A DNA stretch of 64,000 nucleotides from Roseibacillus sp. (GTDB lineage Bacteria > Verrucomicrobiota > Verrucomicrobiia > Verrucomicrobiales > Akkermansiaceae), in assembly GCA_028821775.1 (NCBI GenBank), contig JAPKFB010000013.1, positions 1-64,000 on the forward strand. Direction: 5' to 3'. Position numbers and translations under genes: made by a program. This document shows, in pieces, positions 45,400-55,504 of this stretch. Under the pieces are notes generated by a model, which ran no database searches, was not told where the DNA came from, and saw only the letters and a list, made by a program, of their open reading frames with translations. The first letter of the stretch is position 1. Every line of letters begins with the position of its first letter.

Positions 45400-48300
45400 T
45401 CAATTGGAGGAATCCACTCGCAAGCGCAGGAAGCGGGGAGTCATCCCGTCCTGCCCAAAGAGGTCTTCCACCAAGATGAATTCCCCATCTACCGTTGATC
45501 CCAATACCGTCTCCGAAATGGAGGCGGGGCCGGACTGCCAGAAGAGAAGATCTGACGACACTTCAGGAGTGACCGTGATGCCCTCGGCAAGAAAGGGCCG
45601 GAAGTAGGTCAACGACAGGGCACCGCCCGCCCCCACCACAGGCTGCAGGAGGCTCCCGCTGTCCACAACGGCAGGGTCGAACCCAAGCGCAAACTCTACC
45701 AAATTGGCAAAGCCGTCGCGATCTCCATCTGCGAGCTCGTTGGACTCGGGGCCAGGCTGCAATCCGAAATGCCAGGCCGCCCACCTCTCGTAGGAGCCAC
45801 GGAAGGTGATGCTGACTTGCCCCGTCACCACCGGACCAACCTGCGGGGTGGCGATCAACTCGAAGGTGTAGCGTCCCGCAATCGGGACTGTCACGGTGGT
45901 GTCCTCATTGGTGGGACTGCCAAATGTCGCCACGCCCGGGCCATTTTCGAGCGACCATGCCAGCGTGACCGTCGCAGGATCGAGGGAGCCGTAGTGCACC
46001 GTCGCATTCAGGGTGGCGCCCGCGGGCAAAGTGAGTGCTTGATCCGCTCCCGCAAAGACGAAGAACCCGCTATTCCTTCCGGGGGATCCATTCTGCACTG
46101 CATCCGCGGTCCAACTCTCCTTCACTCCCCATGATCCCGGAGCTGCGGACTCATCAACGATGACCAGCGAGAACCCACCGCCATCGGTGCTTGGATACCA
46201 GAAGTCCTGATAGGAAAAATCAAATACGGCTGCATTGAGCTCCTCGATCTCCAGCCGAATCCGATCGTGGTCGTTGTCGAGTTTGCCCGACCATTCACCC
46301 GCCAGGTTGACTCCGAATCCATAGAGTTCTTCGAACACGGATTGATCTGCAACCACGACCACGTATTCTCCCGGCGAGAGGGTCATCGCGGGAAAGTCGA
46401 AGAAGACTCCCTTGGTAAAGGCAAGACCCGACAAGTTGATGGGATCCGGTCCGATGTTCCGCAATTCAATGTACTCCGCATCGCTTCCGCCGGTCGGATT
46501 GTACATGATCTCCGTGATGCGCAATGATTGCAGGATCAGGCTCTCCGCCGACAAGTCCGTTGTGTTTGAGAATCCTGGAGTGGGTACCGCAAATTGAGCA
46601 AAGAGCGGCGCGCCATCCGTCTCCCGTCCCTGCGATTCGTCGGGACTGTCACAAAGAGTATGCACCCGATCGATCTCCACTCCACTTGATCCATAGATGG
46701 CAAGCCAGCCATAATCCGCACCCAACTTGAAGGGCAACTCGACAGGGGTATTCACATTGCTCGCGCCCACTGCCTCAAGAACGGCAAAGCCCCCCCCACC
46801 AACATAACTCAGCGCTGGCAGCACCGCTCGTTGCGGGAAATTCAAGGGGTCATCAGTAATCGCGAGTCCTCCCAGTGAGACCGGAAAGACTCCGGAGTTG
46901 TAAATCTCAATGAAGTCATCGTTGTAGACCAGCTCGGGCTTGGTGAGCCATTCGTTGATGCGCAACGTCCCTGGAGTGCCCAGGGATTGAATCTGGTTTG
47001 CGCCACCCGGAGTCGGCTGATTCAGGCTCCACACCGTTTCCGCAGGCCCGGTTCTTCCGATCGACATGTCGGCCACCTGGGGTCCAAAATGCACCGAATC
47101 CACGAGGGTGCCGGCAGGATCAAAGATGGAGACACTTTCCCCTCCCGCATTGAGCGCGAATCCGAGATGAATTCCAGGAACAGATCCCGAATCGGCGTAG
47201 AGGAGCAATCGCTGGCCCACGCCAATCGCACTGCCCCCCGGGAAGACAAATTTGTCCGGCACTTCGGGGTCATCGGTGATGGTGTAACCGGCGAGAGAAA
47301 TCACAACCGGACCGGCGTTTCTAAGCTCAACATAATCCGGATGAGTGCCCGCAACGGCGTGAGCGCTGACATTCACGGCTAGGATTTCACTCAGGTAGAG
47401 CGCCCCGTGGGGGGTCGTCTGTGAAGCCAGGGTCACTGGCGCGAGGGCGGGCCCGGGCGGACCAAGCTCAGCATCAACCAAACCAGATATGTGGGCCCGG
47501 CGGGCGTCCATAAAGGTGATCATGTCCGCAACCACTCCCCCAGGAACCCACCCCCTCAGGCTGTTGCGAACGAGCGCATCAAAGCGTGCTTTGGAGAAAC
47601 TGGTCTGAATCAGGTCTCGCAACGCGTGATGGTAGCGCGTCCGAATGGAGGGATCCGTGAAAAGGGGCACCAGCGGACCCAGGGTATCACCCCTTCCGAT
47701 CATGTCGAAGATCGTGAACTCGGGATCGGTGATTCGTGAGCCATCACCAAAGGAGAGAATTGTATCGAGGTCGTGCGGTAAAAAGATGAAGCGAGGGTCA
47801 ACCGTCCCGCGATACATGCTGTAGTCGTCGTCTGCCCCATTGCTCGCGTTGGTCTCCCCATTCGCAATCAGGGCCTCGACCGCGAACCAGCGCATCCACT
47901 GGTCCAGGTTCGCAACGACTTCGACCTGGGCAATGTAATCCGGATCTCCGGACGCCTGGTTCATGACACGCAGGAACTCATCGAGATCGGACCAGTCGTT
48001 TTCCGATTCATTGGTCTGCTTGCCCCAGCCGTCTTGGCTGTAGCGACCGAAATTCCCATCTCTAAATGCCCAGTCCACGTCAGGGCGCACCTTCTTGTAG
48101 AGGTTGCCCTGCCGATCGTTGGGAATCTTCTCATCAATGAGATCCCCATCGAGGGACTGGAGATGGACAAAGCGACCGTAGTCCTCAGGGTCCCCGGTGG
48201 TCGGATCCTGGCCGTTGCGACGAAGCGCAATGCGCTTGCTGTCGGGAGCCGGCAAATCGCTCGCCTGGAAGAGCTTCATGCCAATGAACTGCAACCACGT

Positions 48301-51300
48301 AAACTGGGAGTTGAGATTCATCGAGGAGGTGCCATTCCACCGGCGGTCGCGTGGAATATTCAGGCGTATTGGCGGAGGCGTGTCGTTGCGACTGCTTGCT
48401 CCCCGCACCCGCATGCCGCAAAGATAGCGAATCACCGGACCGGAACAGTCATCTGCAATCAGAGTGCAGTTCATCTGCGCATTGGAGTCACGGTCGATCC
48501 TGTTGAAGGCCCGATTCTCCCGAGCGGTCAGAATGAGACGATACATCCCCTCCCCTTCGGGCGCTGCTTCATCATCGACTTGATAGAGGGCATTGGCGAC
48601 CTGTCCGATTGAAGTGGGGGCCGGCCAGGTCCGCTCATTGACGCCATCAGTTGCGAAGACATAGAACTCCACGATGGTGTTCTCCACCATGGCAGGAAGG
48701 GCCGCCCCAAACAGTCCGTCATTGGCATCTCCGTCATTGTGGAGACCGTCATCTCCCATCGGGGTCGTCGAAAACTCGATTTCCGGATCCTCGGAAACCC
48801 GGTAATACAAGGTGGCGGACAGTCCCACCGTTGTGGTGTCGCGAAGACGGGCTCGAATGGTGACCGTGTCCGTCGAGGTGGGAACTCTCGGTGTGTGTTC
48901 GACGTCTTGAACGAGGGGCGCAACCGCGCTTTCATCCAAGGCCACCGAGTTCGCGGCCCCCGGCGTGGGCATCCCAACACTCGATTGCCAGTTCTGCCCG
49001 GATTTGTTGGTCAAGCGGGCATGCACCAACTCAAGGGAAGAGCCCCCTCCGTCGTGATCAGATTCCCAGGCCCATCCATCCTCTCCGGTGATCCTCACCT
49101 CCGTTCTCGTGGCCCAATCCCCCTGATCCGCATAGCTCAGTTCATCCACCTGGTTGCCCTCGGCGTCTACCAGACGAATCCGCTCCCCACTGTTGCTGAG
49201 TGACCCCGTCCACCCCCCTGTGAGCTGAGGAACCACGCCATGGAGAGTCGTAAACTCGGTGGGATCCGCGGCCACAATGAGATACTCTCCGGCCGGGATA
49301 CTGACGTCCGGGAAGGTATAGCTCAATCCACTCGTGAAGCTCCAACCGCTCAAATTCACCGGCCCATCCCCGATGTTCACCAACTCGATGTACTCGTGGG
49401 CATCGAGTTCGCTGGCCGGATGATACATGATCTCGTTGATCACAATCGAATCCGCGGCCCCTCCGACCAGAACTGTGACGGTGCCCGGAAGAGAATTCAG
49501 CGCCCCATCATTGGCCACGTAGCCGAAGCTGTCTGTTCCAATAAAGCCGGGCGTGTGATTGTAGACAAACGAACCATCTGCATTGAGCACAACCGAACCG
49601 TTCAACGGTGGATTGGTCAGAGTGGCCGTGAGTTCCGCACTGTCGATATCGAAATCGTTGGCAAGCACTCCGGCAGCAGCTTCGACCACCAGCTCCTGGT
49701 CGACGGTCGCGAGGTAAAAATCTTCCGCCACCGCGGGCTCATCATTCACCGGCTTGATATTGAGAACAACAGGCACTGGCGCCGAACTTCGTGCGCCATC
49801 GGTGGCAAGGTAGCTGAACACTTGAATCCCGGTGGCGTTCTGGCTTGGCGAATAGGCGAACGAGCCATCGGAATTCAGGGTAAGCTCTCCGTCGATCGGG
49901 GCCGATATCAGGATGGCCGTCAAGGGATCGTTCTCAGCATCGCTATCATTGTGAAGAACTCCCTGCGCCGCATGGACGGAAAGCGTGACGTCCTCAGTGG
50001 GTTGATAAAAATCAATCACCCCCACCGGGGCGATATCGAGATGGATGGTAACCGTGGTCTCCAGCGAACGCAGCACTCCGTCGCTGGCGCGATAGGTAAA
50101 GGAAACACTTCCCGCATTCGAGTCTGCAGGGTTGAAGACAAAGGAGCCATCCGGCAAAAACCCGAGAAATCCAGATGAGACGCCGCTCACCAATTCCGCC
50201 GTCAACCCCGAACCGTCCGGATCGGAATCATTGACCAATACTCCCTCAACTCCGCTGATGATTAACAACTCTCCCGGATTCGTGGCGTATTCCTCGGAGA
50301 TCGCAATGGGGGCATCCGGAACGTTTGAAACCATCAGCGTTACGGTCTCCACGGGAGACTCCGCGAGGCCATCCGAAGCGACATAGGTGAACGAGTCCAC
50401 TCCGAAGAAATTCAGTCCCGGAGTGTAGCTAAAGGAGCCATCGGGAGCAAACATCAGCGTCCCGTGCGAGGTGGTTGACTTCAGAATCGCGGTCATGGAG
50501 CCGCCATCCGGATCATCGTCATTGGCCAACACTCCCTGGGCCGCATTTCTGACAAAGAGAGTTTCCTCGATAGGGCTGTAACTGTCGGGCTGAGGATTCG
50601 GAATATCATTCGGCCCGGGCCTGACCGTGATCGACGCGGTCGCCACCGTGCTCAATCCTCCATCATGCGCCCGATAGGTGAAACTATCGGCGCCTTCGAA
50701 GTTCAATCCCGGGGAGTAGATAAATGTACCGTCAGCATGGAGGCTGACCGACCCATGAACGGGCCCGCTTTCGAAGATCGCTGTCAAGGATTCTCCATCG
50801 GGGTCCGAGTCATTCGCCAGGACTCCGTTTTGCTGCGGGCGCCCGATCTCGAGGCGCAGGTCGAATGAAATGTCGGTACTCGATGCGGTATTCTGATGAA
50901 TCTCAACGGCTAGGGTGTTGTTACCCTCCACGAAGAGGGCGGGGTCGATGGGCGGCAATTCAATCTCGGCATTGCCATCATCGCCCGCATTGCCCGCAAA
51001 TGTTCCATAGTTCGGATCATCCTGAATGTTGTCGATCCCGATCTGCGTCCCGTTCAAGTAAACCACTGCGCCATCGTCACGGTGAATCCAGCAGGTCGCG
51101 CTCTGGATCGAAGGCGCATTGCTCACCGCAAAGGTATGTCGGAAGTAGGTCGTCGGATGGCGATCAAACTGGTCGCCACCAAATTCAACCTCGGTCTCTT
51201 CATCCCCGTCTCCATAGCCCAGCTCCGCCAGACCCGATTCCCATTGCGAATCGTCATACCCGGGATTCCGCCAAGCCTGCTGCAGATTGGTCCCGCTATC

Positions 51301-53217
51301 GTCATACTTCCACTCTGCCCCATAAGGCACGTTGGTCGTGGTTCCAATTCCCATCGAACTCGCCACCACAAGATCCTCGTTCTCGTCCCCTAGATAACTG
51401 TCGTTTTGCGCGTCCGGAGGATCGGGCGTATTCGCAACCGTGATCGTGACGGTCGCGAGCTCCGATTGATCGATGGCATCGTCCGCTCGATAGGTGAAAC
51501 TGTCGGTCCCGAAAAAGTTCCCATCCGGAGTGTAGGTGAAGGTCCCGTTCGCACTCAGGGCTAGGACTCCATTGGAAACATCATCAACCAGCACGGCGCT
51601 GAGCAAGTCCATCTCGACGTCCGCATCGTTATGCAAGACACCCTGCGCGGGGAGACTCACGCCCAAGAGGTTTTCTTCATCCACGTTGTAAGTGTTGTTC
51701 CCGGCGATGGGCCCATCGTTCTCCGAAATGACATTGATCGTCACGGTTGCCGGAGCGGAGGTTCCGGTCTCATCGATCGCCTCATAGGTGAAGCTGTCGG
51801 TCCCGAAGAAGTTCAAGTCCGGCGTATAGAGGAAGACTCCCTCCGGGGGAAAGGTCAGCAACCCGTGCGATGGTCCGGCCACCAAGGTTGCGGATGAATT
51901 TTCACCGAGGGTGTCGTTCTCAAGGACCCCGCCGCCCAATCCCGCGTTCGTCCGATTCACCAGGATGTCATCAAAGAAGACCGTAATCAGCTCATTCCCG
52001 CGACTCGTGCCGCCACTGTAGGCTCCAAAGGTGAAGGCATGTAATCCCGCATTCAACGACACCGAAAAGCTCGCCGCCTGCCAGCCGGAATCGGCGCCAT
52101 TGGAGAGATGCACCAGGGAATCATTTGTATCATTACCATAGCGAACGCCATCGAGTTCGAAGATTGCTTCCCCAAACTCGTTCTGCTCAAGGGAATTGGT
52201 GTTCACCAAGCGGTACTGAAAACTGATTTCCAGCTCCGTTGGTCCAGCCAGGGTCACCTCTTGCACGAATCCTCCAGACATTTGAAACGGCCCCTGCACA
52301 AACCTGCTGTCGAGCCCTCCAATCGCCACCTGGAGACCCGCTCCGGTTTGTCCCCCGCTGGGATCGCGAGATCCGTCGGCATAGTCCGGTTGGTTCGTCC
52401 CGAAAATGTCATCGGCAAATACAAAGCCTCCATTCACACCTGCTCCAGATCGCAAGCTCAGGTCGAGCCCGATATCCGAACTCCCCAAGGTCCCTTGATG
52501 GACTTCCACCGCAATCGTATTGACGCCGGCCACCAGCACTCCACTCACATCGAGCGCCACATCTGAATAGATGGACTCATTGCCACCAACCGCGAAGGTA
52601 TCTGCAGTGATCGCGACGTCGGCGGGCATGTGGAGCGACCCCACTTCCCGTCCGTTGAGATAGATCACGCACCCGTCATCCACCGCCAAGTTCGCGGTCC
52701 AGACCGGCTCCGCGGCCTCAGCCGACGTCAGGGTAAAGGTATTGCGAAAGAGGTAGGTCGTGACCGTGTTCAGATTGTTCGCAGAATCTCCAATTCCTCG
52801 CAGAGTATTGAGGGTAGCCGGAGGGAAGGCATTCACCAGTCCTCCCTGCAAGGGGAGCGCTCCGGAATCCCAAGGCCCAAGGGTGGAGGTGCTTACATCA
52901 AAATCGATGCCGTTCCAGGTCCGCGCCGCCTCGTCGACGGGATACGACTCCCCTGCGCCCTCCGAATTTTCCATCCTGTCAAGATAGTCCCAGTCTCCGT
53001 CAAAGGTCGGCGAGAACTGTCCGTCCCCTGTGTCAAAATTTGCCGAGATCACGGGACCAGACTGTGTGTTCAAGGTGAGATCCTCCCCAATCTCGTAGCG
53101 GTCATCCACAGCTACCGGCGCGGCATGAAGAATCGAAGAGACCACGAGGAGCAGTGCAACAGGGAAGTCACAAGCAAAGGGACGGAGGCGGCGGGACAAA
53201 ACGATTTGGGGCTCCAT
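45400..53217 (-). CDS. Giant secreted protein with cadherin-like repeats, lamin-tail domains and CotH kinase domain
   Basis: A 2605-residue protein. Signal peptide (about 1-35, ALLLVVSSILHA), two jelly-roll-like blocks (to about 410), then seven cadherin-like repeats of about 90 residues (about 420-1250) recognisable by VLxNDxDxxxxxLTA and SFTYRAxDG. A roughly 100-residue beta domain is inserted after the second repeat. A lamin-tail domain (IVINEIMYHPASELDAHEYI) leads to a CotH kinase-like domain (about 1555-1915; GNLYKKVRPDVDWAF and LPHDLDTILSFGDG). Three more lamin-tail domains follow (about 1940, 2080 and 2230) and a C-terminal tail with DGDRDGFANLVEFALGFDP. CotH in Bacillus is a spore-coat protein kinase; the target here is unknown. 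The start was set at the ATG at 53217. No anchor or sorting signal was seen. Confidence 0.9.
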   Translation of the reverse strand: MEPQIVLSRRLRPFACDFPVALLLVVSSILHAAPVAVDDRYEIGEDLTLNTQSGPVISANFDTGDGQFSPTFDGDWDYLDRMENSEGAGESYPVDEAARTWNGIDFDVSTSTLGPWDSGALPLQGGLVNAFPPATLNTLRGIGDSANNLNTVTTYLFRNTFTLTSAEAAEPVWTANLAVDDGCVIYLNGREVGSLHMPADVAITADTFAVGGNESIYSDVALDVSGVLVAGVNTIAVEVHQGTLGSSDIGLDLSLRSGAGVNGGFVFADDIFGTNQPDYADGSRDPSGGQTGAGLQVAIGGLDSRFVQGPFQMSGGFVQEVTLAGPTELEISFQYRLVNTNSLEQNEFGEAIFELDGVRYGNDTNDSLVHLSNGADSGWQAASFSVSLNAGLHAFTFGAYSGGTSRGNELITVFFDDILVNRTNAGLGGGVLENDTLGENSSATLVAGPSHGLLTFPPEGVFLYTPDLNFFGTDSFTYEAIDETGTSAPATVTINVISENDGPIAGNNTYNVDEENLLGVSLPAQGVLHNDADVEMDLLSAVLVDDVSNGVLALSANGTFTYTPDGNFFGTDSFTYRADDAIDQSELATVTITVANTPDPPDAQNDSYLGDENEDLVVASSMGIGTTTNVPYGAEWKYDDSGTNLQQAWRNPGYDDSQWESGLAELGYGDGDEETEVEFGGDQFDRHPTTYFRHTFAVSNAPSIQSATCWIHRDDGAVVYLNGTQIGIDNIQDDPNYGTFAGNAGDDGNAEIELPPIDPALFVEGNNTLAVEIHQNTASSTDISFDLRLEIGRPQQNGVLANDSDPDGESLTAIFESGPVHGSVSLHADGTFIYSPGLNFEGADSFTYRAHDGGLSTVATASITVRPGPNDIPNPQPDSYSPIEETLFVRNAAQGVLANDDDPDGGSMTAILKSTTSHGTLMFAPDGSFSYTPGLNFFGVDSFTYVASDGLAESPVETVTLMVSNVPDAPIAISEEYATNPGELLIISGVEGVLVNDSDPDGSGLTAELVSGVSSGFLGFLPDGSFVFNPADSNAGSVSFTYRASDGVLRSLETTVTIHLDIAPVGVIDFYQPTEDVTLSVHAAQGVLHNDSDAENDPLTAILISAPIDGELTLNSDGSFAYSPSQNATGIQVFSYLATDGARSSAPVPVVLNIKPVNDEPAVAEDFYLATVDQELVVEAAAGVLANDFDIDSAELTATLTNPPLNGSVVLNADGSFVYNHTPGFIGTDSFGYVANDGALNSLPGTVTVLVGGAADSIVINEIMYHPASELDAHEYIELVNIGDGPVNLSGWSFTSGLSYTFPDVSIPAGEYLIVAADPTEFTTLHGVVPQLTGGWTGSLSNSGERIRLVDAEGNQVDELSYADQGDWATRTEVRITGEDGWAWESDHDGGGSSLELVHARLTNKSGQNWQSSVGMPTPGAANSVALDESAVAPLVQDVEHTPRVPTSTDTVTIRARLRDTTTVGLSATLYYRVSEDPEIEFSTTPMGDDGLHNDGDANDGLFGAALPAMVENTIVEFYVFATDGVNERTWPAPTSIGQVANALYQVDDEAAPEGEGMYRLILTARENRAFNRIDRDSNAQMNCTLIADDCSGPVIRYLCGMRVRGASSRNDTPPPIRLNIPRDRRWNGTSSMNLNSQFTWLQFIGMKLFQASDLPAPDSKRIALRRNGQDPTTGDPEDYGRFVHLQSLDGDLIDEKIPNDRQGNLYKKVRPDVDWAFRDGNFGRYSQDGWGKQTNESENDWSDLDEFLRVMNQASGDPDYIAQVEVVANLDQWMRWFAVEALIANGETNASNGADDDYSMYRGTVDPRFIFLPHDLDTILSFGDGSRITDPEFTIFDMIGRGDTLGPLVPLFTDPSIRTRYHHALRDLIQTSFSKARFDALVRNSLRGWVPGGVVADMITFMDARRAHISGLVDAELGPPGPALAPVTLASQTTPHGALYLSEILAVNVSAHAVAGTHPDYVELRNAGPVVISLAGYTITDDPEVPDKFVFPGGSAIGVGQRLLLYADSGSVPGIHLGFALNAGGESVSIFDPAGTLVDSVHFGPQVADMSIGRTGPAETVWSLNQPTPGGANQIQSLGTPGTLRINEWLTKPELVYNDDFIEIYNSGVFPVSLGGLAITDDPLNFPQRAVLPALSYVGGGGFAVLEAVGASNVNTPVELPFKLGADYGWLAIYGSSGVEIDRVHTLCDSPDESQGRETDGAPLFAQFAVPTPGFSNTTDLSAESLILQSLRITEIMYNPTGGSDAEYIELRNIGPDPINLSGLAFTKGVFFDFPAMTLSPGEYVVVVADQSVFEELYGFGVNLAGEWSGKLDNDHDRIRLEIEELNAAVFDFSYQDFWYPSTDGGGFSLVIVDESAAPGSWGVKESWTADAVQNGSPGRNSGFFVFAGADQALTLPAGATLNATVHYGSLDPATVTLAWSLENGPGVATFGSPTNEDTTVTVPIAGRYTFELIATPQVGPVVTGQVSITFRGSYERWAAWHFGLQPGPESNELADGDRDGFANLVEFALGFDPAVVDSGSLLQPVVGAGGALSLTYFRPFLAEGITVTPEVSSDLLFWQSGPASISETVLGSTVDGEFILVEDLFGQDGMTPRFLRLRVDSSN

Positions 53218-53274
53218 GGGGAGCGGGCTGAGGGATGGCGGCAAACACCGGAATTCTCCCAAGGTGTTAAAAGA

Positions 53275-53302
53275 ATGCTATGCTTAAATAGCTATTGGTC
53301 AA
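53275..53302 (-). promoter_or_regulatory. Candidate promoter of the 2605-aa gene
   Basis: On the minus strand TTGACC (53297-53302) is followed after 16 bases by TAGCAT (53275-53280), about 58 bases ahead of the ATG. The spacing and the TAG-start -10 box are the same as in the candidate promoter of the other giant gene (35353-35380). The call is by eye. Confidence 0.3.
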
Positions 53303-53388
53303 TACGAGAACTCATCAGCCCTCCCTCCCCGAATTTGCGGTATGCCGCGGATTTCACCCCAAGCCCCAGTTCAATCCTCCCTCTTGGG

Positions 53389-54027
53389 TTACCAAGCCCA
53401 AGCCTTGGGATCCTGCTTTCCCTTCCCGGTCACGATGTCTGCTGGGAGAAAAAGGAACTCAAGGTCCTGAGATCGCTCCGGTGACATCCGAAAACGAACC
53501 AGCTCACGCTGGCTCTTCTCAACACTGCGTACCGTGAGATCGACCAGGATCGTGATCTCACCGTCCGCATCGGGAAAAACCTCTAACTTCCCCGGTATCC
53601 GATACTGCGCGAAAACCTCACCCACCTCTCCCTTGACCGGAAAAAACTCCACCGAATCACCCAGCAAATCCTGCGGATACCACTCACTACGCTGGCTGGC
53701 GCCGGTCTCCACCTTCACCCGATGAACTGTCAACTCCTTGTGATAACCATCGTCGCCATTCGCCTCGATCCGCCAAAGAAAAGGACCATCGAGCGTCCCG
53801 GAACCAGCGGTATACACCAACGCCGACAAGGTGAACCCTGCTTCCCCGCCCATCGGTTTCACCGCACTTCGCACCAGGGCTCCATTCACAATCACTCCGC
53901 GTGCTCCCTCGTAACTGGATCGTTTTGTGAGCACATGTCCACAAGAGACAAGGCTCAGCGCGGCCCCGACCAACAAGCCGGCCCGGCACCACCGTCTCCG
54001 CGTCCACCACACCCTGAACCCTGACAT
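53389..54027 (-). CDS. Predicted lipoprotein, function unknown
   Basis: A 212-residue protein with a basic N-terminus, a hydrophobic stretch and the lipobox LVSC (GAALSLVSCG), so it is a lipoprotein. The start was taken at the ATG at 54027; a GTG six bases upstream is the alternative. The mature part is rich in beta structure, with patterns such as GDDGYHKELTVHRVKVETG and DADGEITILVDLTVRSVEK, and resembles no family that I can name. It is transcribed away from the M48 protease gene, with 82 bases between the two starts. Confidence 0.8.
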   Translation of the reverse strand: MSGFRVWWTRRRWCRAGLLVGAALSLVSCGHVLTKRSSYEGARGVIVNGALVRSAVKPMGGEAGFTLSALVYTAGSGTLDGPFLWRIEANGDDGYHKELTVHRVKVETGASQRSEWYPQDLLGDSVEFFPVKGEVGEVFAQYRIPGKLEVFPDADGEITILVDLTVRSVEKSQRELVRFRMSPERSQDLEFLFLPADIVTGKGKQDPKAWAW

Positions 54028-54109
54028 CTGCACTCAACATCACTGCCCGATCGGGGAGAGTCACGACGTTTTTCCTTGTCTCTAAATTTCCCTGTTCTTC
54101 GTTAGCCCC

Positions 54110-55384
54110 GTGACTCCTGAGTTCAACACCGTTGCCATCGTCCTTCTCGTCGCTCTTTTCCTCCTCTGGAACCTCGATTTTATCGCCACTCTCCTCAACC
54201 TGGGCTCTCTCAAACCAGAGCTCCCCGAGGAATTTCGCAGTGTCTATGACGAGGAAAAGTATGCCCAGTCCCAGGACTACACCCGCGCCAAGTCGCGCTT
54301 CGGGATCATCACCTCGATTGCCTCCCTCACCGTTCTCCTCGTTTTCTGGTTTGTGGGCGGCTTTTCCTGGCTCGACAGCTGGACCCGTTCCCTCGAATGG
54401 AGCCCCATCCCGACCGGACTCCTCTTCGTGTGCACCCTCATGTTTGGCAGCTATCTCGCCGGACTCCCCGGTGAGATCTACTTCACCTTCAAGCTCGAGG
54501 AACAATTCGGTTTCAACAAGACCACCCCAAAAACCTTCCTCACTGACCAGATCAGGAACATCGGAATCTTCCTGGTCATCGGCCTCCCCTTGCTCGCCGC
54601 CATCTTCGCGATCTTTCTCACTTTTGAGAATGCCTGGATCTACGGTTGGCTGCTCACCGTTGCGTGGTCACTGATTGCGCAGTACCTCGCTCCCACTTAC
54701 ATCCTGCCCCTCTACAACAAGTTCGAACCCATGGCCGAGGGCGAACTGAAGGACGCCATCCATGCCATGGCTCAACGCTGCGACTTCCCCCTCACCGAGC
54801 TCAAGATCGTCGACGGCTCCCGTCGCTCCGGCAAAACAAATGCCTACTTCACTGGATTCGGAAAGAGCAAGAAGATCGCCCTCTTCGACACCCTCGTCGA
54901 GAAACACACCACTGAGGAACTGGTCGCTGTCCTCGCCCACGAAATCGGACACTTCAAACGCAAGCACATCATCCAGCGAATGGCGCTCGGAATTGTCCAG
55001 ACCGGGTTGATCTTCTTTCTCCTTGGACTGGTCCTCAATCCCACCAGCCCCTTCTCCCGCGAACTGTTCGACGCCTTCGGCATTGAGATCATCTCTCCGC
55101 ACGCGGGACTCGTTTTGTTCATGATCCTCTTCAACCCGATCAGCCGCCTGATCTCCATCCCCATGCATGCCTGGTCCCGCAAGCACGAGTTCGAGGCTGA
55201 TGCCTACGCCGCAGAGGCCACCGGCAAGCCTGAGATCATGATCGAGGCCCTCAAGAAAGTCTCCAAGGACAACCTCGACAACCTCACTCCGCATCAACTC
55301 CGGGTCGTCCTCGACTATTCCCACCCTCCCATGTTGGTCCGTATCCAGGCCCTTCGCGCGCTTCCCCCGGCGCCTTCCGCGTGA
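54110..55384 (+). CDS. M48-family metallopeptidase, CAAX protease 1 (Ste24) type
   Basis: A 424-residue membrane protease. The N-terminal part has about five membrane segments and matches the M48 N-terminal domain, with PGEIYFTFKLEEQFGFNKTTPKTFLTDQ. The catalytic motif HEIGH is in VLAHEIGHFKRKH, and the third zinc ligand is the Glu in KHEFEADAYAAEAT. Related enzymes cut C-terminal prenylated or amphipathic proteins in the membrane; bacterial Ste24 homologues are thought to remove misfolded or lipid-linked proteins. The start codon is GTG at 54110. It is followed after 120 bases by the endonuclease-like gene and there is no clear operon. Confidence 0.93.
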   Translation: MTPEFNTVAIVLLVALFLLWNLDFIATLLNLGSLKPELPEEFRSVYDEEKYAQSQDYTRAKSRFGIITSIASLTVLLVFWFVGGFSWLDSWTRSLEWSPIPTGLLFVCTLMFGSYLAGLPGEIYFTFKLEEQFGFNKTTPKTFLTDQIRNIGIFLVIGLPLLAAIFAIFLTFENAWIYGWLLTVAWSLIAQYLAPTYILPLYNKFEPMAEGELKDAIHAMAQRCDFPLTELKIVDGSRRSGKTNAYFTGFGKSKKIALFDTLVEKHTTEELVAVLAHEIGHFKRKHIIQRMALGIVQTGLIFFLLGLVLNPTSPFSRELFDAFGIEIISPHAGLVLFMILFNPISRLISIPMHAWSRKHEFEADAYAAEATGKPEIMIEALKKVSKDNLDNLTPHQLRVVLDYSHPPMLVRIQALRALPPAPSA

Positions 55385-55504
55385 TACAAGGAGACGGTGA
55401 AACTTGGAGCCGCTCAACCCAGAAGCCCCGCCCACCGCTCAGCCTCCCCGGCAATTCCAGGCCGCCGGAAGATCACTCCGCCCGCAAACCAACTGCCCAA
55501 TCTC

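Noticed and set aside
49460-51960. Repeated DNA in the 2605-aa gene, considered as a CRISPR or tandem repeat array
   Set aside because: The repeats are protein-level cadherin-like units of about 90 residues with diverged DNA, in a continuous reading frame.
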